The translations under genes and the position numbers were made by a program. The notes below the pieces were generated by a model that was given only the letters and a program-made list of their open reading frames with translations, was not told the origin of the DNA and searched no databases. DNA of 64,000 bases from Pseudomonas sp. PSKL.D1 (GTDB lineage Bacteria > Pseudomonadota > Gammaproteobacteria > Pseudomonadales > Pseudomonadaceae), in assembly GCF_028898945.1 (NCBI RefSeq), contig NZ_CP118607.1:682001-746000 (forward strand). The letters are read 5' to 3'. Below are positions 9,288-20,906 of the stretch, one piece after another (position 1 is the first letter of the stretch; the number at the start of each line of letters is the position of its first letter).

Positions 9288-10604
9288 TCAACGCTTGCGC
9301 AGGCTATCCAGCAGCTTGTGCGTCGGATACCCATCCGCCGGCCACCCCAGCGCCTGCTGGGCATTGCGGATCGCTTTACGGGTATTGGCCCCAATGATGC
9401 CATCCGGGTTACCCGCCTCATGCCCGCTGGCATTCAGCAAATTCTGCAACTCCAACCGCTCGCTACGGCTCAGCGGCAGGTCATCCTTCGGCCAGCTACC
9501 GGCAATGAAGCCCCAGCCGGTAAAACGATCCCCCAGCAAACTCACCGCCAGTGCGTACGACGACGAATTGTTGTACTTGAGGATGGCGCGGAAGTTGTCC
9601 AGTACCAAAAACGCCGGGCCACGGGCGCCAGCTGGCAGCAGCAGGGCGGCCGAAAGTTGGCTGCTGTTCGCTGGCAACTGAGTGCCTGCCGGCAGTTTTA
9701 CGCCCAGTTGCATCCACTCGCTGACCGGCTTGCGTTGCGCGCCATCAGCCAGCCACCAGTCGAAGCCTGCCGGCACCTGAACTTCAAAGCCCCACGGTTG
9801 GCCGCGCTTCCAGCCCGAGCTTTGCAAGTAGTGGGCGGTAGATGCCAGGGCGTCAGGGGTGCTTTTCCAGATATCCCGGCGGCCGTCGCCGTCGAAGTCC
9901 ACCGCATGGGTGTTGTAGGTAGTCGGGATGAATTGCGTCTGGCCCATGGCGCCGGCCCAGGAACCGAGCATGGCTTCGGGCTGGATGTCACCGTGCTGGA
10001 TGATCTGCAGGGCAGCAATCAGCTGGTCCTGCGCGAACTGCGGGCGACGCCCCTCGTAGGCCAGGGTTGCCAGCGAGCGGATGACCGATTTGCTGCCCTG
10101 GAACTGGCCAAAGTTGCTCTCCATGCCCCACACCGAAACCAGCACCTGCCGGTCGACGCCGTAGCGTTGTTCGAGGCGGCTGAGCAGTTCGGCATTCTGC
10201 TCCAGCAGCTTCTTGCCATTACGCACACGCAGCGGCGACAGGGCGCCATCGAGGTATTCCCACACCGGGCGGGTGAATTCGGGCTGGCTGCGGTCGGCTT
10301 TGATCACGTCCATGTCTGGCGTGACGCCAAGGAATGCGCGATCGAACGTGGAGGCTGAGATGCCGGCTTGCAAGGCCTGCTGGCGGAACCCGGCCTGCCA
10401 TTGGGCGAAGGTTTGCAGCGGCTGGATTTCGGTGCTCACGTCTGGCGTGGCGGTGGGCAGGGTTACCACGGGTGCGGGCTGGGCAGGGGCCAGCGGCAGG
10501 GCGTCGGCGGCGGTGGGTTTCTCCGCGCAGGCGACGAGCAGGATGAAGCTGGAGGCCGCGATCAGTTGGCGGGATTTCCAACGGGGGAGGAGACTCAATG
10601 GCAT
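9288..10604 (-). CDS. Lytic murein transglycosylase, MltB family lipoprotein with peptidoglycan-binding domain
   Basis: Periplasmic, membrane-anchored lytic transglycosylase. The 438-residue protein has a lipobox (LLVAC, acylated Cys26), the SLT_2 catalytic domain with SVWGMESNFGQFQG (catalytic Glu), WAGAMGQTQFIPTTY and FDGDGRRDIWKSTPDALAS, and a C-terminal PG_binding_1 domain of about 55 residues (LQNLLNASG to LDSLRKR). It is a second MltB-type enzyme in this window, differing from the one at 2717 by the lipid anchor and the binding domain. It lies just downstream of arfA on the same strand. Confidence 0.92.
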   Translation of the reverse strand: MPLSLLPRWKSRQLIAASSFILLVACAEKPTAADALPLAPAQPAPVVTLPTATPDVSTEIQPLQTFAQWQAGFRQQALQAGISASTFDRAFLGVTPDMDVIKADRSQPEFTRPVWEYLDGALSPLRVRNGKKLLEQNAELLSRLEQRYGVDRQVLVSVWGMESNFGQFQGSKSVIRSLATLAYEGRRPQFAQDQLIAALQIIQHGDIQPEAMLGSWAGAMGQTQFIPTTYNTHAVDFDGDGRRDIWKSTPDALASTAHYLQSSGWKRGQPWGFEVQVPAGFDWWLADGAQRKPVSEWMQLGVKLPAGTQLPANSSQLSAALLLPAGARGPAFLVLDNFRAILKYNNSSSYALAVSLLGDRFTGWGFIAGSWPKDDLPLSRSERLELQNLLNASGHEAGNPDGIIGANTRKAIRNAQQALGWPADGYPTHKLLDSLRKR

Positions 10605-10664
10605 GCACAGATCCAGAAATTCAGGTCAGGTGACGACCATATCATGCCTGCGCTTTCGATGCTT

Positions 10665-10829
10665 TCATGCGGCCAAAAAGTAAGAAACCTCCCAGTCTCT
10701 CGACTGGAAGGCTTCGCGGCGGTAGCTGCCTTTGCCCTTTTCTGGCCGTTCCTGGCGGCAACGGAACAGCGGTTGGGCGATGATGGATTTGGCCTTGTTG
10801 GGGCCGTGCTTTTTCGGCTTTTTGCTCAT
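10665..10829 (-). CDS. arfA: Alternative ribosome-rescue factor A (ArfA), very short gene
   Basis: ArfA rescues ribosomes stalled on mRNAs without a stop codon by recruiting release factor 2, as a backup to tmRNA. The 54-residue product starts MSKKPKKHGPNKAKSI, continues PLFRCRQERPEKGKGSYRR and ends EVSYFLAA. The PLFRxRxExxxKGKGSYxR core is the family signature shared with E. coli ArfA. The ATG at 10829 follows GGGAGCACCACC. A strong hairpin lies inside the coding sequence shortly before the stop, as in E. coli arfA, where it makes the mRNA itself nonstop. The gene is short and easily missed in annotation. Confidence 0.88.
   Translation of the reverse strand: MSKKPKKHGPNKAKSIIAQPLFRCRQERPEKGKGSYRREAFQSRDWEVSYFLAA
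10685..10714 (-). terminator. Hairpin inside arfA, terminator or RNase III site
   Basis: On the minus strand AAGCCTTCCAGTC pairs over all 13 positions (two G-U pairs) with GACTGGGAGGTTT around a GAGA tetraloop. It is followed by an interrupted T-run (CTTACTTTTT, 10675-10684). It ends 18 bases before the arfA stop codon, so termination or cleavage here would leave an mRNA without a stop. Confidence 0.75.
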
Positions 10830-10920
10830 GGTGGTGCTCCCGCGGGTGGGTGAATTGCGGGGCGGACTTTAGGGCTTGGCGCAGGGTGGGGCCAATTGAT
10901 TGTGTGTATGGCTGAAATCA

Positions 10921-10941
10921 TGGGGCTGCGAAGCGGCCCCA
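10921..10941 (-). terminator. Terminator of holA
   Basis: TGGGGCCGC and GCAGCCCCA pair over nine positions with a TTC loop on the minus strand, immediately after the holA stop, followed by TGATTTC. The T-run is weak. Confidence 0.6.
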
Positions 10942-10942
10942 G

Positions 10943-11980
10943 CTATTCTGAAGGCAACACCAACCGCTGCCCTGCCATCAAAAGAGTCAAGCGCGACAAC
11001 CCGGTCCAAGGCGAGCCTTCCGCCTGCCCCTTGATCTGCGCATCGATGCGCTGGGCATCCTGCAGCAACTGCGCCCACCGCTGTGCCGACAAACGTTGCA
11101 GGGCTTTACTGACCAACGGTCGGCGTTTGTCCCACACGGGCGGCCGGGCCTGGCTGAAAGCCTTGTCCAGCGGCACACCTTGGCTGAACTGCTGCGCCAA
11201 ACCCGCCAACAGCCGCAATTCACGGGCCAGGGCCCAAAGAATCACAGGCGGCTCCACCCCCTCACCACGCAGGCCTTCAAGCATGCGCAAGGCATGGGCG
11301 GCCTCACCATTGAGAATGGCATCGACCAGGCCGAATACGTCAAAGCGTGCGCTGTCGGCCACGGCTGCCTGCACCGTTTCAACGGTGATCTGATTGCCTT
11401 CGGCCAGCAGTTTGAGCTTTTCGATTTCCTGGGCAGCGGCCAGCAGGTTGCCTTCGACCCGGGCGGCAATCAGGTCGACCGCATCACGCTGGGCACTAAG
11501 GCCCGCCTGGGACAGGCGCTGATTGATCCACTGCGGCAACTGCTGGGCGTCCACCGGCCAGATCTGGATGAATTGGCAGTGGCTACCTTCGATCAGTGCC
11601 TTGCCCCACTTGGTCTTCTGCGCGCTGCCGTCGAGCTTGGGCAGGCTGATCAGCAGCAGGGTGTCTTCGGCGGGGTTGGCGCAATATTCCATCAGTGCCG
11701 CAGCACCTTTGTCCCCCGGCTTACCGGAGGGCAGGCGCAGTTCCAGCAGGCGGCGCTGGGCAAACAGTGACAGGCTGGCACCGGCCTGGAGCAGGGTACC
11801 CCAGTCGAAGTTGGCGTCGGCGCTGAACACCTGGCGTTCGTCGAAGGCTTGCTGGCGCGCGGCGTTGCGGATGGCGTCGGCAGCTTCCTGGCACAGCAGC
11901 GGGTCGTCGCCACTGACCACGTAGACCGGGGCCAAAGTGCCTTGCAGGTGCTTGTTGAGTTGGGCGGGGGCGAGTTTCAT
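10943..11980 (-). CDS. holA: DNA polymerase III subunit delta
   Basis: Subunit of the clamp-loader complex that opens the beta sliding clamp. The 345-residue protein starts MKLAPAQLNKHLQG, has the VYVVSGDDPLLCQEAADAIR segment of the first domain that contacts the clamp, and a helical C-terminal collar domain (LWALARELRLLAGLAQQFSQG). The ATG at 11980 is preferred over an in-frame GTG at 11998. It follows lptE by 37 bases, the conserved order leuS-lptE-holA. Confidence 0.95.
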   Translation of the reverse strand: MKLAPAQLNKHLQGTLAPVYVVSGDDPLLCQEAADAIRNAARQQAFDERQVFSADANFDWGTLLQAGASLSLFAQRRLLELRLPSGKPGDKGAAALMEYCANPAEDTLLLISLPKLDGSAQKTKWGKALIEGSHCQFIQIWPVDAQQLPQWINQRLSQAGLSAQRDAVDLIAARVEGNLLAAAQEIEKLKLLAEGNQITVETVQAAVADSARFDVFGLVDAILNGEAAHALRMLEGLRGEGVEPPVILWALARELRLLAGLAQQFSQGVPLDKAFSQARPPVWDKRRPLVSKALQRLSAQRWAQLLQDAQRIDAQIKGQAEGSPWTGLSRLTLLMAGQRLVLPSE

Positions 11981-12017
11981 GGGAAACAGACGGGGCACCG
12001 AAGTGCCCCGTACGGGC

Positions 12018-12623
12018 TTATTTGCCCAGGATTTCCAGCGGCGACTGCTGCGGCGTTTCCGCCTGTTGACGGCGTGCAGCCTCCAGCGCCGCGGCCTCGG
12101 CCTGGGCGCGTTCGTCGGCTTTACGCTGCAACTCGTCCAGCTGAGCCGGGTTGAGGTTTTGCAGGCGGGTCATCATCGCCTGTACCAGGTCGCGGCGCAT
12201 GACTTCGCGGGCCTGGGTGGCCTCTTGGTCGGAACCGGTGATGTTGCCACCGTCACGCACGTAAATCTTGCGCACTTCCACCTTGTCGCTCAGCAGTTCG
12301 AGGTCGTTCAGGCCCAGAATGCTGTAGTTGAGAGTGGTGGTGAGCTCGTACTCGGCGGTGCGGCTGCCGCTGGCGTAGCTGGCTGAACGCTCGTCTTCAC
12401 GCTCGTTGGTCAGGCGCAAGCGGTATGGTGCACCGGTGTGCACGTTCACGCCGCTGCGTTCGAGGGCCGCGCGCAGCTGGGCCACGGTCTGGCCGTAGGC
12501 ATTGCGTGCGCTGACGTCCATTTCCTTGATGCTCAATTCGTTGGTGCCGGTGCCGCGCAGCTGGAAACCGCAGGCGCTGAGCATGACCGCCAGGCCTATT
12601 ACCAGCAAATTGCGTTTGATCAT
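12018..12623 (-). CDS. lptE: LPS-assembly lipoprotein LptE
   Basis: Plugs and assists the outer-membrane LPS translocon LptD. The 201-residue protein has the lipobox LSAC (Cys18) followed by GFQLRGTGTNELS, typical of LptE, then the conserved YASGSRTAEYELTTTLNYSI strand region. The C-terminal 40 residues are rich in Ala, Glu and Gln, probably disordered. The ATG at 12623 follows AAGGGAGCAACAAC; the frame is open further upstream but lacks a signal sequence there. It lies 60 bases after leuS. Confidence 0.93.
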   Translation of the reverse strand: MIKRNLLVIGLAVMLSACGFQLRGTGTNELSIKEMDVSARNAYGQTVAQLRAALERSGVNVHTGAPYRLRLTNEREDERSASYASGSRTAEYELTTTLNYSILGLNDLELLSDKVEVRKIYVRDGGNITGSDQEATQAREVMRRDLVQAMMTRLQNLNPAQLDELQRKADERAQAEAAALEAARRQQAETPQQSPLEILGK

Positions 12624-12683
12624 GTTGTTGCTCCCTTGTGGGCCTTGACCGCCCACCCGCATCGTTACGGGTGGGCGTTGCCA

Positions 12684-15458
<2,775 letters not shown>

Positions 15459-15517
15459 TCAGCAACGCTAAGCTCAGGTGTGGGGGGAGATATTCTTACC
15501 TTCAATGAGGTGAACGG

Positions 15518-15829
15518 ATGGGAGAGACGCAGCTACCCGCAAACAAACCGGAGCTTTACGAACGCCTGATCGACCGTCTTGGCTTGGCGCTGGAAACTGC
15601 CAGGACATCGGTGCGATTGCGCGACGAGATGCCAGCCGAGCTGGAGTTGCGTGGCCTGAGCCGCGCAGAGTTCGACGTGATCAAGGCCTACCTGGAGTCA
15701 CTCCCGGAACGCCGCCATGCCTGTGCCGGAACATTCCCGCAAGCGGAACCGGCAACGGCAAAGATCATCTGGCTCAAGGACAAGAAACGCACCGCCACCA
15801 CGGCGAGTTCCAGGACGCTGCATCGCTAG
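15518..15829 (+). CDS. Conserved hypothetical protein, 103 residues
   Basis: No family is recognised. The N-terminal 70 residues are predicted helical and charged (ELYERLIDRLGLALETARTS, RGLSRAEFDVIKAYLES) and the C-terminal 25 residues are basic and low in complexity. It has a good ribosome site (GAGGTG, 8 bases before the ATG). It faces leuS divergently with 227 bases between. It looks real from the ribosome site, but small genes of this kind can be overcalled. Confidence 0.6.
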   Translation: MGETQLPANKPELYERLIDRLGLALETARTSVRLRDEMPAELELRGLSRAEFDVIKAYLESLPERRHACAGTFPQAEPATAKIIWLKDKKRTATTASSRTLHR

Positions 15830-15963
15830 CCGTTCAGGGCGCCAGACGCTGGTTTATGCGCGCCGGTTCTTCACTACACCTTCTTGCGATCGACGCCGGC
15901 CGGCGTACTTGTTGACCGGTGTCGATCCACTTAGGCTGCACGCCTGCCAAGGAGGTGTGGCCG

Positions 15964-16725
15964 ATGCCGCTCAGATATTTCATCAAACAATGGTTGATGC
16001 CGCCTGGCGTCCTGTTTCTGCTGTTGCTGGCTGCCTGGTGGCTGCGCGCGCGGCGGCCACGGCTGGCGGCGTTTTGCTTTGCCATCGGGTTAGGCGGTTT
16101 GTGGCTGATGAGTTTGCCGCTGGTGGTGCAGGAAAGTGCCCGTCTGCTGGAGACTGAGCCGGCGCTGGCGGTTGATGAGTGGGCTGGGTTGGCAGGCCGG
16201 GCGGATGCAATCGTTGTGCTTGGGGCTGGGCGCGAGCGTGGCGACCCGGCCTGGGGCGGCGAAGACCAGCCCGCCGCCACGGCACTTGAACGTATGCGCT
16301 TTGCCGCCCATTTGGCGAAGGCTTCGGGCCTGCCGTTGCTGACCAGTGGCGGGTTGCACTACGGGACGCCGCCCAGTGAAGCGCAGTTGATGGCTGATCG
16401 CCTGAAGGAAGATTTTGCCGTGGAGGTGAAATGGAAGGAGCAGGCCAGCCGCACTACGTGGGAGAACGCACGGTTCAGTGCGGATGTGTTGCAGCCACTG
16501 GGTATTCGCCGAGTGGTGGTGGTTACCCAGGCGTGGCACATGCCCCGTGCGCGCTGGAGCTTTGAGCAGGCCGGTTTCGAGGTGGTGCCGGCACCGGTGG
16601 GGTTCCTGGGCCGGGACCATGCGCGGCCGTTTGGCGGGTTGTTGCCGGAGAGCAGGGCCATTTGGCAGAGCGGGCAGTTGTTGAACGAGTGGGTGGGTTT
16701 GGTGGGGTATCGGGTGTTTTATTGA
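15964..16725 (+). CDS. YdcF/SanA/ElyC family membrane protein (DUF218)
   Basis: A 253-residue inner-membrane protein with two N-terminal spans (PPGVLFLLLLAAWWL and LAAFCFAIGLGGLWLMSLPL) and a periplasmic DUF218 domain: ADAIVVLGAGRERGDPAWGG, LLTSGGLHYG, TWENARFSADVLQPLG and VVTQAWHMPRA. ElyC in E. coli affects envelope integrity and lipid-carrier metabolism; the biochemical role here is not shown. The start is set by a strong AAGGAGGT seven bases before the ATG at 15964. Confidence 0.88.
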   Translation: MPLRYFIKQWLMPPGVLFLLLLAAWWLRARRPRLAAFCFAIGLGGLWLMSLPLVVQESARLLETEPALAVDEWAGLAGRADAIVVLGAGRERGDPAWGGEDQPAATALERMRFAAHLAKASGLPLLTSGGLHYGTPPSEAQLMADRLKEDFAVEVKWKEQASRTTWENARFSADVLQPLGIRRVVVVTQAWHMPRARWSFEQAGFEVVPAPVGFLGRDHARPFGGLLPESRAIWQSGQLLNEWVGLVGYRVFY

Positions 16726-16750
16726 GTTTTGGGGTGCTTGGGATGGCCTC

Positions 16751-16833
16751 TCGCGGATAAATCCGCTCCTACAGGGGGCCGTTGCGGATGAGCTCGTTTC
16801 GGCGACATCCTGTAGGAGCGGATTTATCCGCGA
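16751..16833. repeat. Inverted pair of REP elements
   Basis: REP units at 16751-16773 and 16811-16833 in opposite orientation, sharing the core CCGCTCC/GGAGCGG. Between them is a third degenerate fragment (GTTGCGGATGAGCTCG). They lie between the convergent genes ydcF-like and lnt. Confidence 0.85.
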
Positions 16834-16854
16834 TGGGCCGCAAAGCGGCCCCTA

Positions 16855-18372
16855 TTACACAGTCTTGGCTATCCGCCCCGCCGCCAACGCCCACCCCAGC
16901 AACAACACACAAACGATCGCCAGCGGCCACGACCGCCACTGCAGATACGGCGTCAATTGCTGCATCGGCACCACTTCGCCATACAACACCGCCCGCTGGA
17001 ACTGCGGAACTTCTGCCGTAATCCGCCCAAACGGGTCAATCAGCGCCGTCACGCCATTGTTGGTGGCCCGGATCATCCAGCGGCCGGCCTCCAGCGCGCG
17101 GAACTGGGCCATCTGCAAGTGCTGTAGCGGGCCGATGGAGGTGCCAAACCAAGTGTCGTTGCTGATGGTCAGCAACAGATCGCTGCGCGCAGCCAGGCCC
17201 GCTGCGAACTCGGGGTACACCACTTCGTAGCAGATGTACGGTGCAATCTGATAGCCCTTGGCCTGCAGCAGAGGCTGGTCTTCCGGCCCGCGGGCAAAGT
17301 CCGACATCGGCAGGTTGAAAAACTCGATCAGGCCGCGCAGCACATCTTGCAGCGGCACGTACTCGCCAAATGGCACCAGCTTTTGCTTCAGGTAGGTCCC
17401 ATCGCCTTCGCCAGTCACAGTGACGCCGTTGTAGTACCGGCGCTGGTGGTGCACCACTTCACGTACCGGGACGCCGGTGATCAGGGCTGAATGCCGGTCG
17501 GCGGCGAAGCGGCCCATTACGTCGATGTAGCCTTGCGCCTGGTCCTTGAGTACCGGTACGGCCGTTTCTGGCCACACCAGCAAATCCACAGGTTTTGAGC
17601 TGAAACTCATGTCGCGGTACAGCGCCAGTTGCGCGTCGATGTGCGCCGGGTCCCATTTCAGGTCCTGTTCGACGTTGCCTTGCAGTGCCGCCACCTTGAG
17701 CGGCTCGCCCGCAGGCTTGGTCCAGGCATGCTGTTTGAGCGCAAGGCCGGTGACCCAAGGGGCAAGCAGCAACACTACGCCAATGGCCAGGAACGACGGC
17801 CGGGCGCGCAGGCGGTGCAGGTTGCACAGCAGCGCGGCGGTCAGCGCCAGGGCGAAGGACACCAGCCACACACCGCCCACTGGCGCCAGGCCAGCCAACG
17901 GGCCGTCCAGCTGGCTGTAACCGGCATACAACCAAGGGAAACCGGTCAGGAACCAACCGCGGAAGGCTTCTTGCAGCAGCCACAGTGCCGCGAAGCACAA
18001 GGCGTCAGCCAATGGCGCCTCGCTGCGGCGCAACCAGCGTGCCCACAGCCAGGTGGGCAGAGCGAAGAACCAGGCAAGCGCCGCGAAGAATGCCAGCAGC
18101 AGCACGATCGCCAGCAAGGGCGAAGCGCCGCCGTAGGTGGTCATGCTGACGTAGATCCACCAGGTGCCGGCGCCATACAGGCCGAAACCGAAGTGCCAGC
18201 CGCGCCACATGGCCTGGCGCGGGCTGAGCTCGCGCAGGCCAAGGTAGAGCAGGGCGATGGACAAGATGGCCAGCGGCCAGATGTCGAACGGCGCCAGGGC
18301 CAGGAGGGTGGATGCGCCGGCCGCCATGGCCAGCAGGTTACCGGGCCAGCCGGGGCGGGTGATCCAACGCAT
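16855..18372 (-). CDS. lnt: Apolipoprotein N-acyltransferase Lnt
   Basis: Adds the third acyl chain to lipoproteins in the inner membrane. The 505-residue protein has about six N-terminal membrane spans, then a periplasmic nitrilase-type domain with the catalytic triad visible: Glu in LLVWPETAVP, Lys in YLKQKLVPFGEYVP and Cys in PYICYEVVYPE, and a last C-terminal span (WPLAIVCVLLLGWAL). It starts 8 bases after corC, the usual corC-lnt pairing, and is the last gene of the phoH-ybeY-corC-lnt operon. Confidence 0.96.
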   Translation of the reverse strand: MRWITRPGWPGNLLAMAAGASTLLALAPFDIWPLAILSIALLYLGLRELSPRQAMWRGWHFGFGLYGAGTWWIYVSMTTYGGASPLLAIVLLLAFFAALAWFFALPTWLWARWLRRSEAPLADALCFAALWLLQEAFRGWFLTGFPWLYAGYSQLDGPLAGLAPVGGVWLVSFALALTAALLCNLHRLRARPSFLAIGVVLLLAPWVTGLALKQHAWTKPAGEPLKVAALQGNVEQDLKWDPAHIDAQLALYRDMSFSSKPVDLLVWPETAVPVLKDQAQGYIDVMGRFAADRHSALITGVPVREVVHHQRRYYNGVTVTGEGDGTYLKQKLVPFGEYVPLQDVLRGLIEFFNLPMSDFARGPEDQPLLQAKGYQIAPYICYEVVYPEFAAGLAARSDLLLTISNDTWFGTSIGPLQHLQMAQFRALEAGRWMIRATNNGVTALIDPFGRITAEVPQFQRAVLYGEVVPMQQLTPYLQWRSWPLAIVCVLLLGWALAAGRIAKTV

Positions 18373-18380
18373 GTTAGTCC

Positions 18381-19220
18381 TTAACGGGTGACCGGAGTCA
18401 GGCGCAGCAAGTGTATCCGCCGGCTGTCGGCGTTGAGAATGCGGAACTTGTAGGCGCCGATCTCGGTAGTTTCATTGCGCTTGGGCAAGTGACCGAAGGC
18501 ACTCATCACCAGGCCGCCGACCGTGTCGAACTCATCGTCGGAGAATTCGCTGTCGAAGAACTCGTTGAAGTTGTCGATCGGGGTCAGCGCCTTGACCAGG
18601 AAGTCGCCGCTTGGCAGCGGCTTGATGTAGCTGTCTTCCTCGACGTCATGCTCGTCCTCGATGTCGCCGACGATCTGCTCGAGCACGTCTTCGATGGTCA
18701 CCAGGCCCGCCACGCCGCCGTATTCGTCGATGACGATGGCCATGTGGTTGTGGTTGGCGCGGAACTCGCGCAGCAGCACGTTCAGGCGCTTCGACTCGGG
18801 CACGAAGGTGGCCGGGCGCAGCAGGTCCTTGATGTTGAAGCTGTCGCCGTTCTCTTTGAGGATCAGCGGTAGCAGGTCTTTGGCCAGCAGGATCCCGAGC
18901 ACATCGTCGTGGCTTTCGCCGATCACCGGGTAGCGCGAGTGGGCGGCGTCGATGACGGCCGGCAGGAACTCGCGTGGCGACTGGGTAGCCTTGATGCTGA
19001 TCATTTGCGAGCGCGGGACCATGATGTCGCGCACCTGCAGGTCGGCGACCTGGATGGCGCCTTCGACGATGGTCAGCGCTTCGCTGTCGAGCAGCTTGTT
19101 CTGATGGGCTTCGCGCAGCAGCTCCAGCAGCTCCTGGCGGTTTTTCGGCTCATGGGCAAAAGCCTGGGTCAGTTTACCCAGCCAGGACTTTTGCCCGTTG
19201 CTCGATCGATCTTCGCTCAT
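18381..19220 (-). CDS. corC: CorC/HlyC family CBS-domain protein (magnesium and cobalt homeostasis)
   Basis: The 279-residue cytosolic protein has paired CBS domains (VRDIMVPRSQM to DLLRP, and VLLREFRANHNHMAIVIDEY) and a C-terminal CorC_HlyC domain (YKFRILNADSRRIHLLRLTP). It lacks the membrane domain of longer paralogues. It is linked to Mg/Co efflux in enterobacteria, and this gene class is often found with lnt. The ATG at 19220 is chosen because the sequence upstream has no family resemblance. Confidence 0.93.
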   Translation of the reverse strand: MSEDRSSNGQKSWLGKLTQAFAHEPKNRQELLELLREAHQNKLLDSEALTIVEGAIQVADLQVRDIMVPRSQMISIKATQSPREFLPAVIDAAHSRYPVIGESHDDVLGILLAKDLLPLILKENGDSFNIKDLLRPATFVPESKRLNVLLREFRANHNHMAIVIDEYGGVAGLVTIEDVLEQIVGDIEDEHDVEEDSYIKPLPSGDFLVKALTPIDNFNEFFDSEFSDDEFDTVGGLVMSAFGHLPKRNETTEIGAYKFRILNADSRRIHLLRLTPVTR

Positions 19221-19245
19221 GGCGGTTCTCGTGATCCTTGCAGTA

Positions 19246-19719
19246 TCAGTGTGTGAAAGATTCGTTTTCATCATCGGCATACGGGTCGGGGTGACCCAGT
19301 TCTGCCAGCAATTCCCGTTCCAGTGCTTCCATTTCCTCGGCTTCCTCATCTTCGATGTGGTCATAGCCAAGCAGGTGCAGGCAGCCGTGAATGACCAGGT
19401 GTGCCCAGTGTGCTTCGAGCGATTTGCCCTGTTCGGCGGCTTCGCGCTCCACCACCTGCACGCAGATCACCAGGTCGCCCAGCAGCGGAATGTCGAGTAG
19501 GTCGTCGGGGACGTCGGCCGGGAAGGACAACACATTGGTTGCGTAGTCCTTGTGCCGGTAGGTGTGATTCAGCTCGCGGCCTTCGGCTTCGTCGACCAGA
19601 CGAATGGTCATTTCCGAATCGGCAGTGCGCTGGCGCAAGGCCAGCTCACACCAGCGGCGGAAGGCAGCGTCATCCGGGGCGGCAGCGTCCGTGGCCCGTT
19701 GCAGATCGAGTTCAAGCAT
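19246..19719 (-). CDS. ybeY: Endoribonuclease YbeY
   Basis: Metal-dependent RNase needed for 16S rRNA 3'-end maturation and 70S ribosome quality control. The 157-residue protein carries the metal site [20 protein letters not shown] and the TDVLSFP-like stretch ([13 protein letters not shown]). Its ATG overlaps the end of phoH by 8 bases, indicating coupled translation. In enterobacteria YbeY works with YbeZ, a PhoH-type ATPase, encoded next to it here as well. Confidence 0.96.
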   Translation of the reverse strand: MLELDLQRATDAAAPDDAAFRRWCELALRQRTADSEMTIRLVDEAEGRELNHTYRHKDYATNVLSFPADVPDDLLDIPLLGDLVICVQVVEREAAEQGKSLEAHWAHLVIHGCLHLLGYDHIEDEEAEEMEALERELLAELGHPDPYADDENESFTH

Positions 19720-20710
19720 CTTTGCCGGGCGCCTCGGGCTTGGCCTGCTGGGCTTCGAAGCGGTCATAGGCTTCGACAATGCGCTGCACCAGTGGGTGAC
19801 GAACCACATCTTTGGGTTGGAAGTGGGTAAAACTGATACCCGGTACATCCTTGAGCACCCCGATCACATGAGCCAAACCCGACTTGGTGCCACGCGGCAG
19901 GTCGACCTGGGTGATGTCACCGGTGATCACCGCCGTGGAGCCGAAGCCGATACGGGTGAGGAACATCTTCATCTGCTCAAGCGTGGTGTTCTGGCTTTCG
20001 TCGAGGATGATGAAGCTGTTGTTCAGCGTACGGCCGCGCATGTAGGCCAGCGGGGCGATCTCGATCACCTGGCGCTCGATGAGCTTGGCCACGTGCTCGA
20101 AGCCGAGCATTTCATACAGGGCGTCGTACAGCGGGCGCAGGTACGGGTCGATCTTCTGGGCCAGGTCGCCGGGCAGGAAGCCAAGCTTTTCGCCAGCCTC
20201 GACCGCCGGGCGCACCAGCAGGATGCGGCGTACTTGCTCGCGCTCCAGCGCATCGACCGCGCAGGCCACTGCCAGGTAAGTCTTGCCGGTACCTGCCGGG
20301 CCAATGCCGAAGTTGATGTCGTTGGCGAGGATTTCCTTGACGTAACGCTGCTGGTTGACCCCGCGCGGGCGAATGTTGCCTTTGCGCGTGCGCAGTGAAA
20401 CGCTGACCTCGTTAACCGCCGGGTTGTCGATGTTCTCGACCGTGGATTCCTGCAGGTACAGGTGCACGGTTTCCGGCGACAGCTCGCTGCCCTTGGCCTC
20501 GCGGTAGAGGCGGCGCAGCAGTTGCTCGGCAGCGGAGGTGGTCTTGGGTTCGCCGATCAGTTCGAACTGATTGCCACGGTTGCGGATTTCGATGGCAAGG
20601 CGCTGTTCGATCAGGCGCAGGTGCTCGTCGAACTGGCCGCACAGGTTGGCGAAACGGTGGGCCTCGAAAGGTTCGAGGATGAAACGATGGGGTTGTATGG
20701 GTGCGTTCAA
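19712..20710 (-). CDS. phoH: PhoH-like ATPase (YbeZ)
   Basis: A 332-residue P-loop ATPase of the PhoH family, partner of YbeY in RNA metabolism. Walker A is [11 protein letters not shown]; the helicase-like Walker B region is [11 protein letters not shown], and [14 protein letters not shown] (as [17 protein letters not shown]) follows. The N-terminal 100 residues form a KH-like domain. It is the first gene of the operon on this strand; the miaB gene that usually precedes it in gammaproteobacteria is not present here. Confidence 0.95.
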   Translation of the reverse strand: MNAPIQPHRFILEPFEAHRFANLCGQFDEHLRLIEQRLAIEIRNRGNQFELIGEPKTTSAAEQLLRRLYREAKGSELSPETVHLYLQESTVENIDNPAVNEVSVSLRTRKGNIRPRGVNQQRYVKEILANDINFGIGPAGTGKTYLAVACAVDALEREQVRRILLVRPAVEAGEKLGFLPGDLAQKIDPYLRPLYDALYEMLGFEHVAKLIERQVIEIAPLAYMRGRTLNNSFIILDESQNTTLEQMKMFLTRIGFGSTAVITGDITQVDLPRGTKSGLAHVIGVLKDVPGISFTHFQPKDVVRHPLVQRIVEAYDRFEAQQAKPEAPGKDA

Positions 20711-20860
20711 GGTCGTTTTTAGCCGCTCGACGGCAATGAAGGTGAACTCAAGAATAACCCTTGAAGGGCAGTGGCGAAAGCACTGAAACGATCAAGGGTA
20801 TTTACAGCCTGTTACGGCCGCTTTGCGGGAGGCTTGCGCCTACAGCGAAGAGGCTGGCAC

Positions 20861-20869
20861 TGCTATGAT
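20861..20869 (+). promoter_or_regulatory. Extended -10 promoter for the DUF1820 gene
   Basis: TGCTATGAT is an extended -10 box (TGn plus TATGAT), 37 bases before the ATG at 20907. The -35 region is poor, as often in extended -10 promoters. Confidence 0.5.
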
Positions 20870-20906
20870 GCCCCCCTTTTCTTACGCATGTGTTATCCCG
20901 CCCGCC

